DNA of 64,000 nucleotides from Pristimantibacillus sp052113225. GTDB lineage: Bacteria; Bacillota; Bacilli; Paenibacillales; Paenibacillaceae. Below the pieces are notes generated by a model. The model was not told where the DNA came from, ran no database searches, and saw nothing but the letters and a program-made list of their open reading frames with translations. Both the position numbers and the translations under genes were made by a program. Positions 25,342-33,332 of the stretch are shown here, piece after piece. The number at the start of each line of letters is the position of its first letter. Position 1 is the stretch's first letter. The DNA lies in NCBI RefSeq assembly GCF_052113225.1, contig NZ_JBFRCT010000010.1, forward strand, positions 1-64,000. Direction: 5' to 3'.

Positions 25342-26664
25342 ATGACTCGTTATGATGTGATTATTATCGGAGCAGGTGTCAGCGGAATCTTTGCTGCGTA
25401 TGAGCTTGCCGCCAGCGGACTGCGGATATTGATGCTTGATAAGGGCAAGAAATTAGAGGAGCGAAGCGACAGCTATATAGGCTTTGGCGGTTTAGGCTTG
25501 TCAGAAGGCAAGTATAACTTCACGAATGACTTTGGTGGAGAGCTGGAGCGGAAAACAGGCTATGACGCTGCTCTGCAGCTAATGGAAGATGTAGATGCTA
25601 TATTATGCAGGCACGGAGGAAGTGCGGCCGAGCTTTATCATACCTATGATCCTGAACTTGCAAGCCGAGCGGCAGAGGCCGGCTTTGGGATTCTATCGAC
25701 CAAAACCAGGCACCTAGGGACGAAATTATCAAAGCATGTCTTAAATGAGCTTTATGACTATCTAAAGACCCGAATTGACATGCAATATGAAGAGGAGCCT
25801 TCAAGCATCACACCGAAGGGTGGCGGTGGATTTGCTGTTATGTTACCTGATGGAATCATTATTGACTCGGAGCAGGTTATTATCGCAACCGGGAGAAGCG
25901 GGAACGACTGGTTGTCCAGGCAATGCCAGTCTCTTGGGATTGGACGGGGAGAGGCCAGAGTAGATCTGGGACTCCGAATTGAAATGCGTGGTAACCAGCT
26001 GGATAGCTTATTGAAGCGATCCTTCGAGACTAAGCTCAGCTTTGAAGGCGAAGATTATACAGCCACTACCTATTGTATGAATCCTCGGGGCAGGGTTGTA
26101 TTAAAGCTCCAGGAGGGGCTGGCGATGCCAGACGGACAAAATTACCGGGAAAAGGAAGAGGGTTCTTCAAACCTTAATTTCACTCTGTTTATTCCGAATC
26201 GATTTGCAACTTTGGAAGAGGCTGACGCCTATTTACGCGACACAGTCGGCCGAATTAATTGTGATCGCAATCGAATTTCCGCTCAAAGACTGGGCTCTCT
26301 TCGGGAAGGCAGTATGGCGGATAACGAACCAAGCAGTGGAACAATCAGGCCAACACTGGAAGCGGAATTTGCAGATCTTAGGCAAGAGGTTCCGAAACGT
26401 TATATTGCAGTGACTTTAGCATTCCTAGAAGCGCTGGAAAAGCTGCTCGAGGAGCCAATCGACCAAGATACGATTCTATATGCAATCGATGGGAAGCTGT
26501 ATTCACCAGCCATTGAGACAAACGACAGGTTCGAGACAAAGGTCAGAGGACTATATGTGATAGGGGATTGCTCAGGCACCACTCATTCTTTATCTCAGGC
26601 GGCAGCAAGCGGAGTGTATGTAGGAAGGCTACTGGCTAGCAAGGAGCGGACCCTTAAACATTAA
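25342..26664 (+). CDS. FAD-dependent dehydrogenase (COG2509-like)
   Basis: A 440-residue flavoprotein of the uncharacterised FAD-dependent dehydrogenase group COG2509. The N-terminal Rossmann motif is VIIIGAGVSGIFAAYELA with VLD-type acidic residue D33 region (LMLDKGK). The second FAD motif is IIATGRSGNDW and the C-terminal one is GLYVIGDCSGTTHSLSQAA. No signal peptide or membrane segment is seen. Substrate is unknown. It is monocistronic between two hairpin terminators. The ribosome-binding site is weak (AGGGTGA). Confidence 0.85.
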   Translation: MTRYDVIIIGAGVSGIFAAYELAASGLRILMLDKGKKLEERSDSYIGFGGLGLSEGKYNFTNDFGGELERKTGYDAALQLMEDVDAILCRHGGSAAELYHTYDPELASRAAEAGFGILSTKTRHLGTKLSKHVLNELYDYLKTRIDMQYEEEPSSITPKGGGGFAVMLPDGIIIDSEQVIIATGRSGNDWLSRQCQSLGIGRGEARVDLGLRIEMRGNQLDSLLKRSFETKLSFEGEDYTATTYCMNPRGRVVLKLQEGLAMPDGQNYREKEEGSSNLNFTLFIPNRFATLEEADAYLRDTVGRINCDRNRISAQRLGSLREGSMADNEPSSGTIRPTLEAEFADLRQEVPKRYIAVTLAFLEALEKLLEEPIDQDTILYAIDGKLYSPAIETNDRFETKVRGLYVIGDCSGTTHSLSQAAASGVYVGRLLASKERTLKH

Positions 26665-26690
26665 AAGAGGGACTCTCGCGAGTCCCTCTT
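26661..26690. terminator. Hairpin between the flavoprotein gene and the minus-strand RNA candidate
   Basis: A perfect 10-bp stem, AGAGGGACTC (26666-26675) with GAGTCCCTCT (26680-26689). On the minus strand it is followed by TTTTAATG, a better terminator tail than on the plus strand, so it mainly ends minus-strand transcription from the structured RNA/yjzC side. Confidence 0.8.
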
Positions 26691-26930
26691 CCGACGGTGT
26701 TGTAAGTTTCGATGAATTCACACATCAATACGGCAGAAAACCAGGTTGTAATCCTCACAGATCGGTACACAATTCCACTAAGGCTTCATCGCTTATCCGA
26801 TCGTGACTACTTACAGTAATGTGTCTTTAGCACAACGCCTCGCTTCTTTTGTGAATGAGTAGTTAAATTCTCTAGTAGCCCTTGCACCACAAAGGTTCAA
26901 TGGAACCACACCTCTCTTCACCGTCGATAA
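26691..26930 (-). ncRNA. Candidate structured non-coding RNA downstream of yjzC
   Basis: This gene-free stretch, read on the minus strand, is bounded by an 8-bp closing helix, CGACGGTG (26926-26919) with CACCGTCG (26699-26692), directly followed by the intrinsic terminator at 26666-26689. Inside are a tight hairpin GGTTC-CATT-GAACC (26907-26894), a 10-bp helix with one bulge, TCACGATCGG (26806-26797) with CCGATCTGTGA (26765-26755), a possible CACAA/TTGTG hairpin, and a long-range TGTAAGT/ACTTACA pairing. No convincing promoter is seen just upstream, so it may be a processed 3' UTR of yjzC. It does not match the T-box, SRP, RNase P or tmRNA landmarks I know. No class is assigned. Confidence 0.55.
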
Positions 26931-26978
26931 TTAGAATGTCCGAAGTTGAAAGTTCTTATTCGAGCTCTAATAATAAAA

Positions 26979-27161
26979 TTAGTGAGCCATCCGTTTCCAT
27001 TTACGTTCATGGTTTGATGTCTCTGGGAATCGCTGTCCACGTTTGAGCTCAACCTTCTTTGGGTTGTTAATACCCATGTGGTAGGAATTGACGCCTGATT
27101 CTATATAGGTGCCGTCGTTTGGCGCGTGATCGCCGGGAGAAAACAATGTCCATTCACCCAT
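26979..27161 (-). CDS. yjzC: YjzC family small protein
   Basis: A 60-residue protein with the YjzC pattern: PGDHAPNDGTYIESG, then HMGINNPKKVELKRGQRFPE near the C-terminus. Function is unknown; the family is widespread in Bacilli. AAGGAGGTGA precedes the ATG. It is divergent from rpsF and lies upstream of the structured RNA candidate on the same strand, with no terminator between the two. Confidence 0.88.
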   Translation of the reverse strand: MGEWTLFSPGDHAPNDGTYIESGVNSYHMGINNPKKVELKRGQRFPETSNHERKWKRMAH

Positions 27162-27245
27162 ATTCGTTCACCTCCTTGTCCGATTCTTATTATGAACCGG
27201 ATAGGGCAGGGTCATGAAAGGCAGAAATCGGGAGGACCGGATGAC

Positions 27246-27274
27246 TTGTCAAGGTATAGGCAATTTGCTATACT
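27246..27274 (+). promoter_or_regulatory. Promoter of the rpsF-ssb-rpsR operon
   Basis: TTGTCA (27246-27251) and TATACT (27269-27274) are spaced exactly 17 bp, about 70 bp ahead of rpsF. Confidence 0.8.
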
Positions 27275-27282
27275 GTGTAGAT

Positions 27283-27320
27283 GCGAGTAATAATCTCGCT
27301 CCTTGCCCCTTAAAGGGGCC
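27283..27320 (+). promoter_or_regulatory. rpsF leader hairpins (possible S6:S18 autoregulatory site)
   Basis: Two short stems lie in the leader: GCGAG/CTCGC (27283-27299) and GCCCC/GGGGC (27305-27319), the second followed by CCGTTAG. S6:S18 complexes are known to bind a CCG-containing leader element in many bacteria. Position and the CCG fit, but the full motif was not confirmed. Confidence 0.4.
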
Positions 27321-27346
27321 GTTAGTCCAAAAGGAGGTGAAACACA

Positions 27347-27631
27347 ATGCGCAAATATGAAGTGATGTACATCATTCGTCCGGATGTTGAGCAAGAAAAC
27401 GTTCAAGCCATCGTCGACAAATTCAGTGGCATCATTAACAATGGCGGGGAAGTCACGAAGCAAGATGTGATTGGTAAACGTCGTCTTGCGTATGAGATCA
27501 ATAAGATTCGTGATGGTTACTACGTTCTGGTTCATTTCAATGCAACGACAGAAGTTGTTAATGAACTTGACCGCATCATGAAAATTACGGATGAAGTTAT
27601 CCGTAGCTTGATCGTCAGAGACGTTGCTTAA
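27347..27631 (+). CDS. rpsF: 30S ribosomal protein S6
   Basis: A 94-residue ribosomal protein that pairs with S18 on the platform of the small subunit. The sequence MRKYEVMYIIRPDVEQE and the GKRRLAYEINKIRDGYYV block are typical. AAAAGGAGGTGA gives a very strong start. It is first in the rpsF-ssb-rpsR operon. Confidence 0.98.
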   Translation: MRKYEVMYIIRPDVEQENVQAIVDKFSGIINNGGEVTKQDVIGKRRLAYEINKIRDGYYVLVHFNATTEVVNELDRIMKITDEVIRSLIVRDVA

Positions 27632-27665
27632 TCCACGCTAGATGTTCGATTGGGAGGCAGAGGCG

Positions 27666-28205
27666 ATGTTGAATCGTGTAATACTGATTGGCAGATTAAC
27701 AAGAGACCCCGAATTGCGTTATACACCAGCAGGTGTAGCAGTTACGCAATTTACGATAGCAGTAGACCGGCCGTTTACGAGCGGTCAGGGCGAGCGCGAA
27801 GCGGATTTCATTCCGGTCGTAACTTGGCGGCAGTTGGCTGAGACATGCGCCAATTACTTGCGTAAAGGTCGCTTAACAGCGGTAGAAGGACGCATTCAGG
27901 TGCGTAACTACGAGAACAACGAAGGTAAACGCGTCTATGTGACGGAAGTTATTGCCGATAACGTTCGCTTCTTGGAATCTAACCGTGAAGGCGGAGCTCC
28001 GCAAGAAAGTGGCAGTTATGCCGGAAGCAACAACAACAGCGGAGGTTCTTTAAGCGGCGGCGGCGGTAACGCTCCTTATGGCGGCGGTAACGGTGGCGGC
28101 GGCGGAAGCCGGCCTAGTACTCCACGTAACAACAACAACAGTCGTGATCCGTTCTCGGATGACGGTCGACCGATCGATATATCAGAAGATGACTTGCCAT
28201 TTTAA
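27666..28205 (+). CDS. ssb: Single-stranded DNA-binding protein
   Basis: A 179-residue SSB of the replication type. The OB fold starts MLNRVILIGRLTRDPELRYT and includes DFIPVVTWRQLAE. A glycine- and asparagine-rich linker (about residues 115-165) leads to the acidic tip ISEDDLPF that recruits partner proteins. The ATG at 27666 is preceded by GGGAGG; an ATG at 27642 lacks a ribosome-binding site and extends beyond the family start. Confidence 0.97.
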   Translation: MLNRVILIGRLTRDPELRYTPAGVAVTQFTIAVDRPFTSGQGEREADFIPVVTWRQLAETCANYLRKGRLTAVEGRIQVRNYENNEGKRVYVTEVIADNVRFLESNREGGAPQESGSYAGSNNNSGGSLSGGGGNAPYGGGNGGGGGSRPSTPRNNNNSRDPFSDDGRPIDISEDDLPF

Positions 28206-28223
28206 TCGAAAGGATGGGTTCGA

Positions 28224-28508
28224 ATGAGCTTCAAGCAAAGAGAAGGCGGAGACGGAGAGCGTCCAGAACGCAAATTCGGCGGCCGCAAAGGCGGACGCAA
28301 CAAACGCCGTAAAGTATGTTTCTTCACTGTGAACAAAATTGCTCACATTGACTATAAAGATACTGATCTGCTCAAAAAGTTTATCAGCGAGCGCGGCAAA
28401 ATTTTGCCACGTCGTGTAACTGGAACTAGCGCGAAATACCAACGTCTGCTGACGGTTGCTATCAAACGTGCACGTACTGTAGCATTGCTGCCGTACACAA
28501 CTGAGTAG
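28224..28508 (+). CDS. rpsR: 30S ribosomal protein S18
   Basis: A 94-residue ribosomal protein, partner of S6. The core RRKVCFFTVNKIAHIDYKD and ILPRRVTGTSAKYQRLL are conserved. It has an extended N-terminus rich in Gly, Arg and Lys (residues 6-28), longer than the ~79-residue Bacillus form. Last gene of the operon, followed by a strong terminator. Confidence 0.97.
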   Translation: MSFKQREGGDGERPERKFGGRKGGRNKRRKVCFFTVNKIAHIDYKDTDLLKKFISERGKILPRRVTGTSAKYQRLLTVAIKRARTVALLPYTTE

Positions 28509-28520
28509 TAAGTAGTAAGA

Positions 28521-28556
28521 AGCCCATTGAGACTAACGTCTTGATGGGCTTTTTTC
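28521..28556 (+). terminator. Terminator after rpsR
   Basis: Stem AGCCCAT / ATGGGCT with internal pairing, followed by six T residues. Confidence 0.88.
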
Positions 28557-28652
28557 GCGTTTTCATAAAAATAGGAATTGATCATTTGGCGCAAGAGGAA
28601 TACAATAAGATGTAGTTCGTGCATACAAGTCGGCGATGATGTTAGAGCCTCA

Positions 28653-28670
28653 TTGTGAATAATTTCACTT
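28653..28670. promoter_or_regulatory. Candidate Rex (redox) operator before yjlC-ndh
   Basis: TTGTGAATAATTTCACTT matches the Rex consensus TTGTGAA-N4-TTCACAA at all but two bases. It lies 80 bp ahead of yjlC. In B. subtilis the NAD+/NADH-sensing repressor Rex controls yjlC-ndh, so both sequence and context agree. Confidence 0.65.
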
Positions 28671-28749
28671 TAAATTTACAGTTGTGGAATATCGACTTAT
28701 GCAAGTAAATCATTTGATCGATTACTGATGGAAAGAGGGATGCATTCGT

Positions 28750-29172
28750 ATGTCTGAAACCGTAACGAAATTACCTGAAGAATCCGGCTCTGTACGTGAA
28801 CTGGACGTTCTCGAGCAACTGCTGCAACCAGAAATTCAGCAATCGCTGACTCAACTGGTGAACCACCTGCCTAAACTGGCAGAACTGGTGACTCTTATGA
28901 CTAAAGCTTATGATGTAGCTACTACAGTAGCAAACGACAAAGTGCTGATGAACGACATGGTTCATGGCTTTGGCGAATTCGTTCAACCAATCATTGATAA
29001 AACTAAAGGTATTGCTAACGCAGCTGTTGAAGCTGGCGATCGTGCACAAGCCGATAACTCGACAATTGGTCTCTTTGGCATGTTGAAAATGCTGAAGGAT
29101 CCACAAGTACAAGCAACGCTTCGTTTCGCTCAATCGTTCCTGAACGTATTGGCTGAGCGTAAGAACGTATAA
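28750..29172 (+). CDS. yjlC: DUF1641 protein YjlC
   Basis: A 140-residue DUF1641 protein, equivalent to B. subtilis YjlC by sequence type and by its position just before ndh. It is largely helical and has no membrane segment. Codons look strongly expressed. Function is not established; members are encoded next to NADH dehydrogenases or formate dehydrogenases, suggesting an accessory role. It is 29 bp ahead of ndh, with GAGGG between. Confidence 0.85.
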   Translation: MSETVTKLPEESGSVRELDVLEQLLQPEIQQSLTQLVNHLPKLAELVTLMTKAYDVATTVANDKVLMNDMVHGFGEFVQPIIDKTKGIANAAVEAGDRAQADNSTIGLFGMLKMLKDPQVQATLRFAQSFLNVLAERKNV

Positions 29173-29201
29173 TTCGAATCATACAAGAGCGGAGGGTAAA
29201 C

Positions 29202-30380
29202 ATGGCTAAGCAAATTTTAATTCTTGGCGGCGGTTACGGCGGTCTGTTGAGCGCACTAACGGCTCGTAAATATATTTCTGCTGAAGAAGCAGAAATCACG
29301 GTAATTAACAAAACGCCTTACCACCAAATTATTACGGAATTGCATCGTCTGGCTGTAAGCGGCGTAAATGAAGGAAACGTAGCACTTCCTTTGGATAAAC
29401 TGCTTAAAGGCAAATCGGTTAATCTGGTTATTGATACAGTTGAGAACATCGATCCAGAGAAAAAACAAGTTAAACTGGCTGGCAGCGGCACAGTGAAATA
29501 TGATCAACTGGTAGTCGCACTGGGCGGCGAAACAGCATTCTTTGGCATCCCTGGTCTCGAAGAGAACAGTCTGACGCTGAAATCAGTTGAAGAAGCGAAG
29601 GCAGTTAGCACTCATATCCAAAACCGCATCGCAGCTTATGCGCAATCCAAAAACAAAGCAGACGCAACAATCGTTGTTGGCGGCGGCGGCCTGACAGGTA
29701 TCGAGCTGATCGGCGAGATCGTTGATATGCTACCAAAATGGTGTGCAGAGCACGGTGTAGACCGCAGCGAAATCTCGCTGTACAACATTGAAGCTGGTCC
29801 AACAATTCTGATGGGCTTCCCAGCTGACCTGCTTGAGCGTGCAAAATCCAGCTTGACGGACCGCGGCGTTAACCTGATTATGGGTGTTGCGGTTACCGAA
29901 GTTCAAGGCAACACAGTTATGCTGAAAGACGGCAGCTCGATCGAAACGAATACTTTCGTTTGGACAGGCGGTGTTACAGGTAACCCAGTTGTTGCGAACT
30001 GTGGTATTGAAGTGAACCGTGGCCGTGCTTCGGTTACTGAATTCCTGCAATCGACTTCCCACTCGGATATCTTCCTTGCTGGCGACAACGCGTTTGTAAT
30101 GGGTCCAGAAGGCCGTCCTTACCCGCCAAGTGCGCAAATCGCATGGCAAATGGGCGAGTGCATCGGTTACAACCTGTTCGCATCGGGTAAGGGTATCCCG
30201 ATGAAATCGTTCGAGTTCGTTAACTCCGGTGTTCTTGCGAGCCTTGGCCGTAAAGACGCAATCGGTACAATTGGTGCTAGCCAGCTGAAACTGAAAGGTA
30301 CAGCAGCTACATTGATGAAAGAAGCAAGTAACGTTCGTTATCTGACTCATGTTAATGGTCTGTTCTCGTTCTTGAAGTAA
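29202..30380 (+). CDS. ndh: Type II NADH dehydrogenase
   Basis: A 392-residue non-proton-pumping NADH:quinone oxidoreductase bound to the inner face of the membrane. The first Rossmann motif is ILILGGGYGGLLSALTA (FAD), the second is TIVVGGGGLTGIELIGEI (NADH), and the FAD motif DIFLAGDNAFV lies near the C-terminal third. The quinone-site pattern SAQIAWQMGECIG is present. It forms an operon with yjlC and probably responds to Rex through the site at 28653. Confidence 0.93.
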   Translation: MAKQILILGGGYGGLLSALTARKYISAEEAEITVINKTPYHQIITELHRLAVSGVNEGNVALPLDKLLKGKSVNLVIDTVENIDPEKKQVKLAGSGTVKYDQLVVALGGETAFFGIPGLEENSLTLKSVEEAKAVSTHIQNRIAAYAQSKNKADATIVVGGGGLTGIELIGEIVDMLPKWCAEHGVDRSEISLYNIEAGPTILMGFPADLLERAKSSLTDRGVNLIMGVAVTEVQGNTVMLKDGSSIETNTFVWTGGVTGNPVVANCGIEVNRGRASVTEFLQSTSHSDIFLAGDNAFVMGPEGRPYPPSAQIAWQMGECIGYNLFASGKGIPMKSFEFVNSGVLASLGRKDAIGTIGASQLKLKGTAATLMKEASNVRYLTHVNGLFSFLK

Positions 30381-30449
30381 TCGTTTATTCGAGAAAAGGA
30401 ACCATTCGCTGGTTCACTCGTATTAATAGTTAAATAAGCTTTACCTGGA

Positions 30450-30517
30450 GGAGCCTGCCACAGCGGGCTCCTTCTGTCTATTTTCGGGAGCCTGCATAGT
30501 TGCAGGCTCCTTTTGTT
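30450..30517 (+). terminator. Tandem terminators after ndh
   Basis: Two similar hairpins follow: GGAGCCTGC/GCGGGCTCC (30450-30471) and a perfect GGAGCCTGCA/TGCAGGCTCC (30487-30510) followed by TTTTGTT. Only the second has a good T-run. Confidence 0.85.
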
Positions 30518-30556
30518 ATGCTTTTAAATGCAAGAAGGAAGGGGCGTCATGTAACA

Positions 30557-31702
30557 ATGGTATTCATTTTGTATTTGGCCATTATATTGATCGCTACCAA
30601 GGTTGCGGGAGCCTTGTCTGTGCGATTGGGGCAGCCAGCTGTACTTGGTAAGCTGCTCGCAGGTATTATTATTGGCCCAGCTGTACTGGGCTGGATACAG
30701 CCGGATGATTTTATCGGACATTTCTCGGAAATTGGTGTATTGCTGCTCATGTTTATAGCAGGTCTTGAGACCGATCTGGAGCAGCTGAGGAGCAATTGGA
30801 AGGCTTCGTTTGCTGTTGCTGTTGGCGGTATCATATTACCCTTTGTGGGCGGTTATGCGATTGCCGCAGCGTTTGGCTTGTCGAATAATCAAGCATTATT
30901 CCTTGGGCTGCTGCTTTGCGCCACTTCAGTCAGTATCTCGGTGCAAACCTTGAAGGAAATGAATAAGCTGCAGACGCGTGAGGGGACGACCATTCTAGGT
31001 GCCGCAGTTGTAGATGATGTCATCGTAGTCGTCTTGCTGGCGGTTATGATGAGCGTTCTTGTTCCTGCTCAAGATGTATCGATTGGGCTACTTATCGGTA
31101 AGAAGCTGCTGTTCTTTATCATAGTTGTTGCAGCAGGATGGCTATTAGTGCCTCGTTTCCTAAAATGGTTCGCTCCGCTGCGTGTGACAGAGGCGGTCAT
31201 GAGCGGGGGGTTAATCATCTGTTTTGCCTTTTCCTATTTTGCGGAGGAGATGGGCATCGCAGGTATTATCGGTGCCTTTGCTGCAGGTATAGCGGTATCG
31301 CAGACTGCTTATAAGCATGAAGTGGAATCGAAGATCGAGCCGATTGCCTATACGTTATTTGCACCTGTGTTTTTCGTCAGCATTGGTCTTCATATTACAT
31401 TCGATGGGGTAGGCGAGCAGCTTCTCTTCATTGTGCTGGTAACCCTTGTAGCTTCAATCACCAAGCTGTTAGGTGGTGGACTAGGGGCGCGTATGACGGG
31501 CTTCGATCGACGTGGTTCCATTGCGATTGGGGCAGGAATGGTGTCACGCGGGGAAGTGGCACTCATTATTGCAGCAGCGGGGTTGGAGTCAGGCTTATTG
31601 CTGCAGCAATATTTCACATCGGTTGTATTGGTTGTGATTCTGACAACGCTAATAACACCGCCGCTGCTCAAGCTTACTTTCAATGAGCGGGAGCGGGCAT
31701 AA
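30557..31702 (+). CDS. CPA2-family cation:proton antiporter
   Basis: A roughly 381-residue integral membrane protein of the Kef/NapA-type monovalent cation:proton antiporter family, with about 12 hydrophobic segments. The conserved acidic pair of the transport core is visible in ATILGAAVVDDVIVVVLLAV. The early segment GQPAVLGKLLAGIIIGPAVLG is typical. It lacks a C-terminal TrkA nucleotide-binding domain. ATG 30557 is chosen for AAGGAAGGGG upstream; a frame start at 30500 lies inside the preceding terminator. It is monocistronic and ion specificity is unknown. Confidence 0.88.
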   Translation: MVFILYLAIILIATKVAGALSVRLGQPAVLGKLLAGIIIGPAVLGWIQPDDFIGHFSEIGVLLLMFIAGLETDLEQLRSNWKASFAVAVGGIILPFVGGYAIAAAFGLSNNQALFLGLLLCATSVSISVQTLKEMNKLQTREGTTILGAAVVDDVIVVVLLAVMMSVLVPAQDVSIGLLIGKKLLFFIIVVAAGWLLVPRFLKWFAPLRVTEAVMSGGLIICFAFSYFAEEMGIAGIIGAFAAGIAVSQTAYKHEVESKIEPIAYTLFAPVFFVSIGLHITFDGVGEQLLFIVLVTLVASITKLLGGGLGARMTGFDRRGSIAIGAGMVSRGEVALIIAAAGLESGLLLQQYFTSVVLVVILTTLITPPLLKLTFNERERA

Positions 31703-31733
31703 CAAAAGGCAGCCTCTTGGCTGCCTTTTGTGT
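31703..31733. terminator. Bidirectional terminator, antiporter / CNNM gene
   Basis: Stem AAAAGGCAGCC / GGCTGCCTTTT with loop TCTT lies between two convergent genes and supplies T-runs in both directions. Confidence 0.88.
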
Positions 31734-31742
31734 GTTATATGA

Positions 31743-33083
31743 TTACGCCGTTTCAACTTCGGCTTCATGATTGCTTTCACTATCTGCTTCAACTTCAATA
31801 ATCAATTCAACCTTCTTAATGCGGTGCTTACCAATCTCACGAATAATGAATCGCAGATTTTCATACTGCAGCTCTTTGCCAGGCTTCGGATCTTGGAATT
31901 CAGTGAACAGCCAGCCGCCAACCGTGTCGACGTCATCCTGCTCGAGGTTAACTCCGGTAAGTTCGGTAATATGATCAAGCGATACTTTGCCATCCAGCAG
32001 GTAGCAGTTATCAGCCAGCTTCTCGATTTCTTTCCGTTCGTCCTCGTCGAATTCGTCGCGGATCTCACCAACGATCTCTTCCAGGATATCTTCAATTGTA
32101 ATCATACCAGATGTACCGCCGTACTCATCCATCAAGATAGCGATGTGAACACGTTCTTGCTGCATGCGCTTAAGCAAGGTCTTAACCGGCAAAACCTCAG
32201 ATACGGTAAGGACTGGGTGAACGAGCTTCTGGAAGTTAAACTCCTTGTTCTCCTGAAACTCAAGGAACAGCTGCTTCGTGTTGATCATGCCGACGATATT
32301 GTCTTTGCTGCCGGTTGCAACAGGGAAGCGGGTATACTGCTCTTTGCGGATAATATCCATATTGTCAATTAATGAGTTGTTCGTATATAAGCAAATCATA
32401 TCGGTACGTGGAACCATGATTTCTTTCGCAAGCATTTCGTCGAAGGCGAAGATCCGGCTCACATAACCATATTCGGTGTTATTGATTTTACCGCTTTGGT
32501 AACTGTCGTTAAGAATAATCTGAATTTCTTCTTCACTATGCGCCTCTTCATGATCTTTTACGGCCTTGAGTCCGAACATACGGATCAGGGAAGTAGCAGA
32601 GCCGTTCAGCACCCAGATGAAAGGGTACATGATCTTGTGGAAGTAGATAATGGGTTTGGCAACGGCAAAGCTGATAAATTCAGCCTTCTGAATTGCCCAT
32701 GTCTTCGGGGCAAGTTCACCCATGACAACATGCAGGAATGTAACGGCAACGAATGCTATAACAAAGGAAATAATATGGTTCAAATCGCTGTTTACGCCCA
32801 AATTCTCGAATAACGGATGAATAATTCGTTCAACGGTAGGCTCGCCTAGCCAACCAAGTCCGAGGGCGGTAATCGTAATACCAAGCTGACAAGCGGACAA
32901 ATACGCGTCAAGGTTGCTTGTCACCCGTTGTACGGAAAGTGCGTTTTTCTTTCCTTCGAGCACGAGCTGATCGACGCGGCTGGCACGAAGGCGGATTATC
33001 GCGAACTCCGTTGCAACGAAGAAGGCGGTTAATACAATTAATACAGCAATCATAAACAAATTAAATCCTATACTACTGTCCAT
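31743..33083 (-). CDS. CNNM/CorC-family transporter-associated protein (hemolysin family)
   Basis: A 446-residue membrane protein: an N-terminal CNNM domain with about three or four membrane segments (residues 5-160, including GELAPKTWAI), two CBS domains (about 205-325, with MVPRTDM and MDEYGGTSGMITIEDILEEI), and a C-terminal CorC_HlyC domain (about 345-430). The family affects magnesium and cobalt handling; the old name hemolysin is probably misleading. The ribosome-binding site is weak. It is transcribed alone on the minus strand. Confidence 0.92.
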   Translation of the reverse strand: MDSSIGFNLFMIAVLIVLTAFFVATEFAIIRLRASRVDQLVLEGKKNALSVQRVTSNLDAYLSACQLGITITALGLGWLGEPTVERIIHPLFENLGVNSDLNHIISFVIAFVAVTFLHVVMGELAPKTWAIQKAEFISFAVAKPIIYFHKIMYPFIWVLNGSATSLIRMFGLKAVKDHEEAHSEEEIQIILNDSYQSGKINNTEYGYVSRIFAFDEMLAKEIMVPRTDMICLYTNNSLIDNMDIIRKEQYTRFPVATGSKDNIVGMINTKQLFLEFQENKEFNFQKLVHPVLTVSEVLPVKTLLKRMQQERVHIAILMDEYGGTSGMITIEDILEEIVGEIRDEFDEDERKEIEKLADNCYLLDGKVSLDHITELTGVNLEQDDVDTVGGWLFTEFQDPKPGKELQYENLRFIIREIGKHRIKKVELIIEVEADSESNHEAEVETA

Positions 33084-33332
33084 TTCGGTTCTTCACAATC
33101 CTTTATGAAATATTATAAGTTCCTATGATCTACTATAACGAACTTCAGCTAACAGTTGCAAACTTGCTATTTTACGTTACGGGGGCGATACCCCCCATTA
33201 TGCCGAAAAATACGGTGCTATCATGACATTATTGGCAAATACCTCGTCTTTACAAGGCTGTCTACAGGGGCGTATGATAAGTTCAGTTGAGCTTGTAATT
33301 AGGCTACATGGTTAGATGAGGAGGTAAGCGGC

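Noticed and set aside
26690..26930. T-box or aminoacyl-tRNA-sensing leader
   Set aside because: GGTTCC next to GAGAGG looked suggestive, but the conserved T-box sequence is absent and the element ends at a terminator with no gene downstream.
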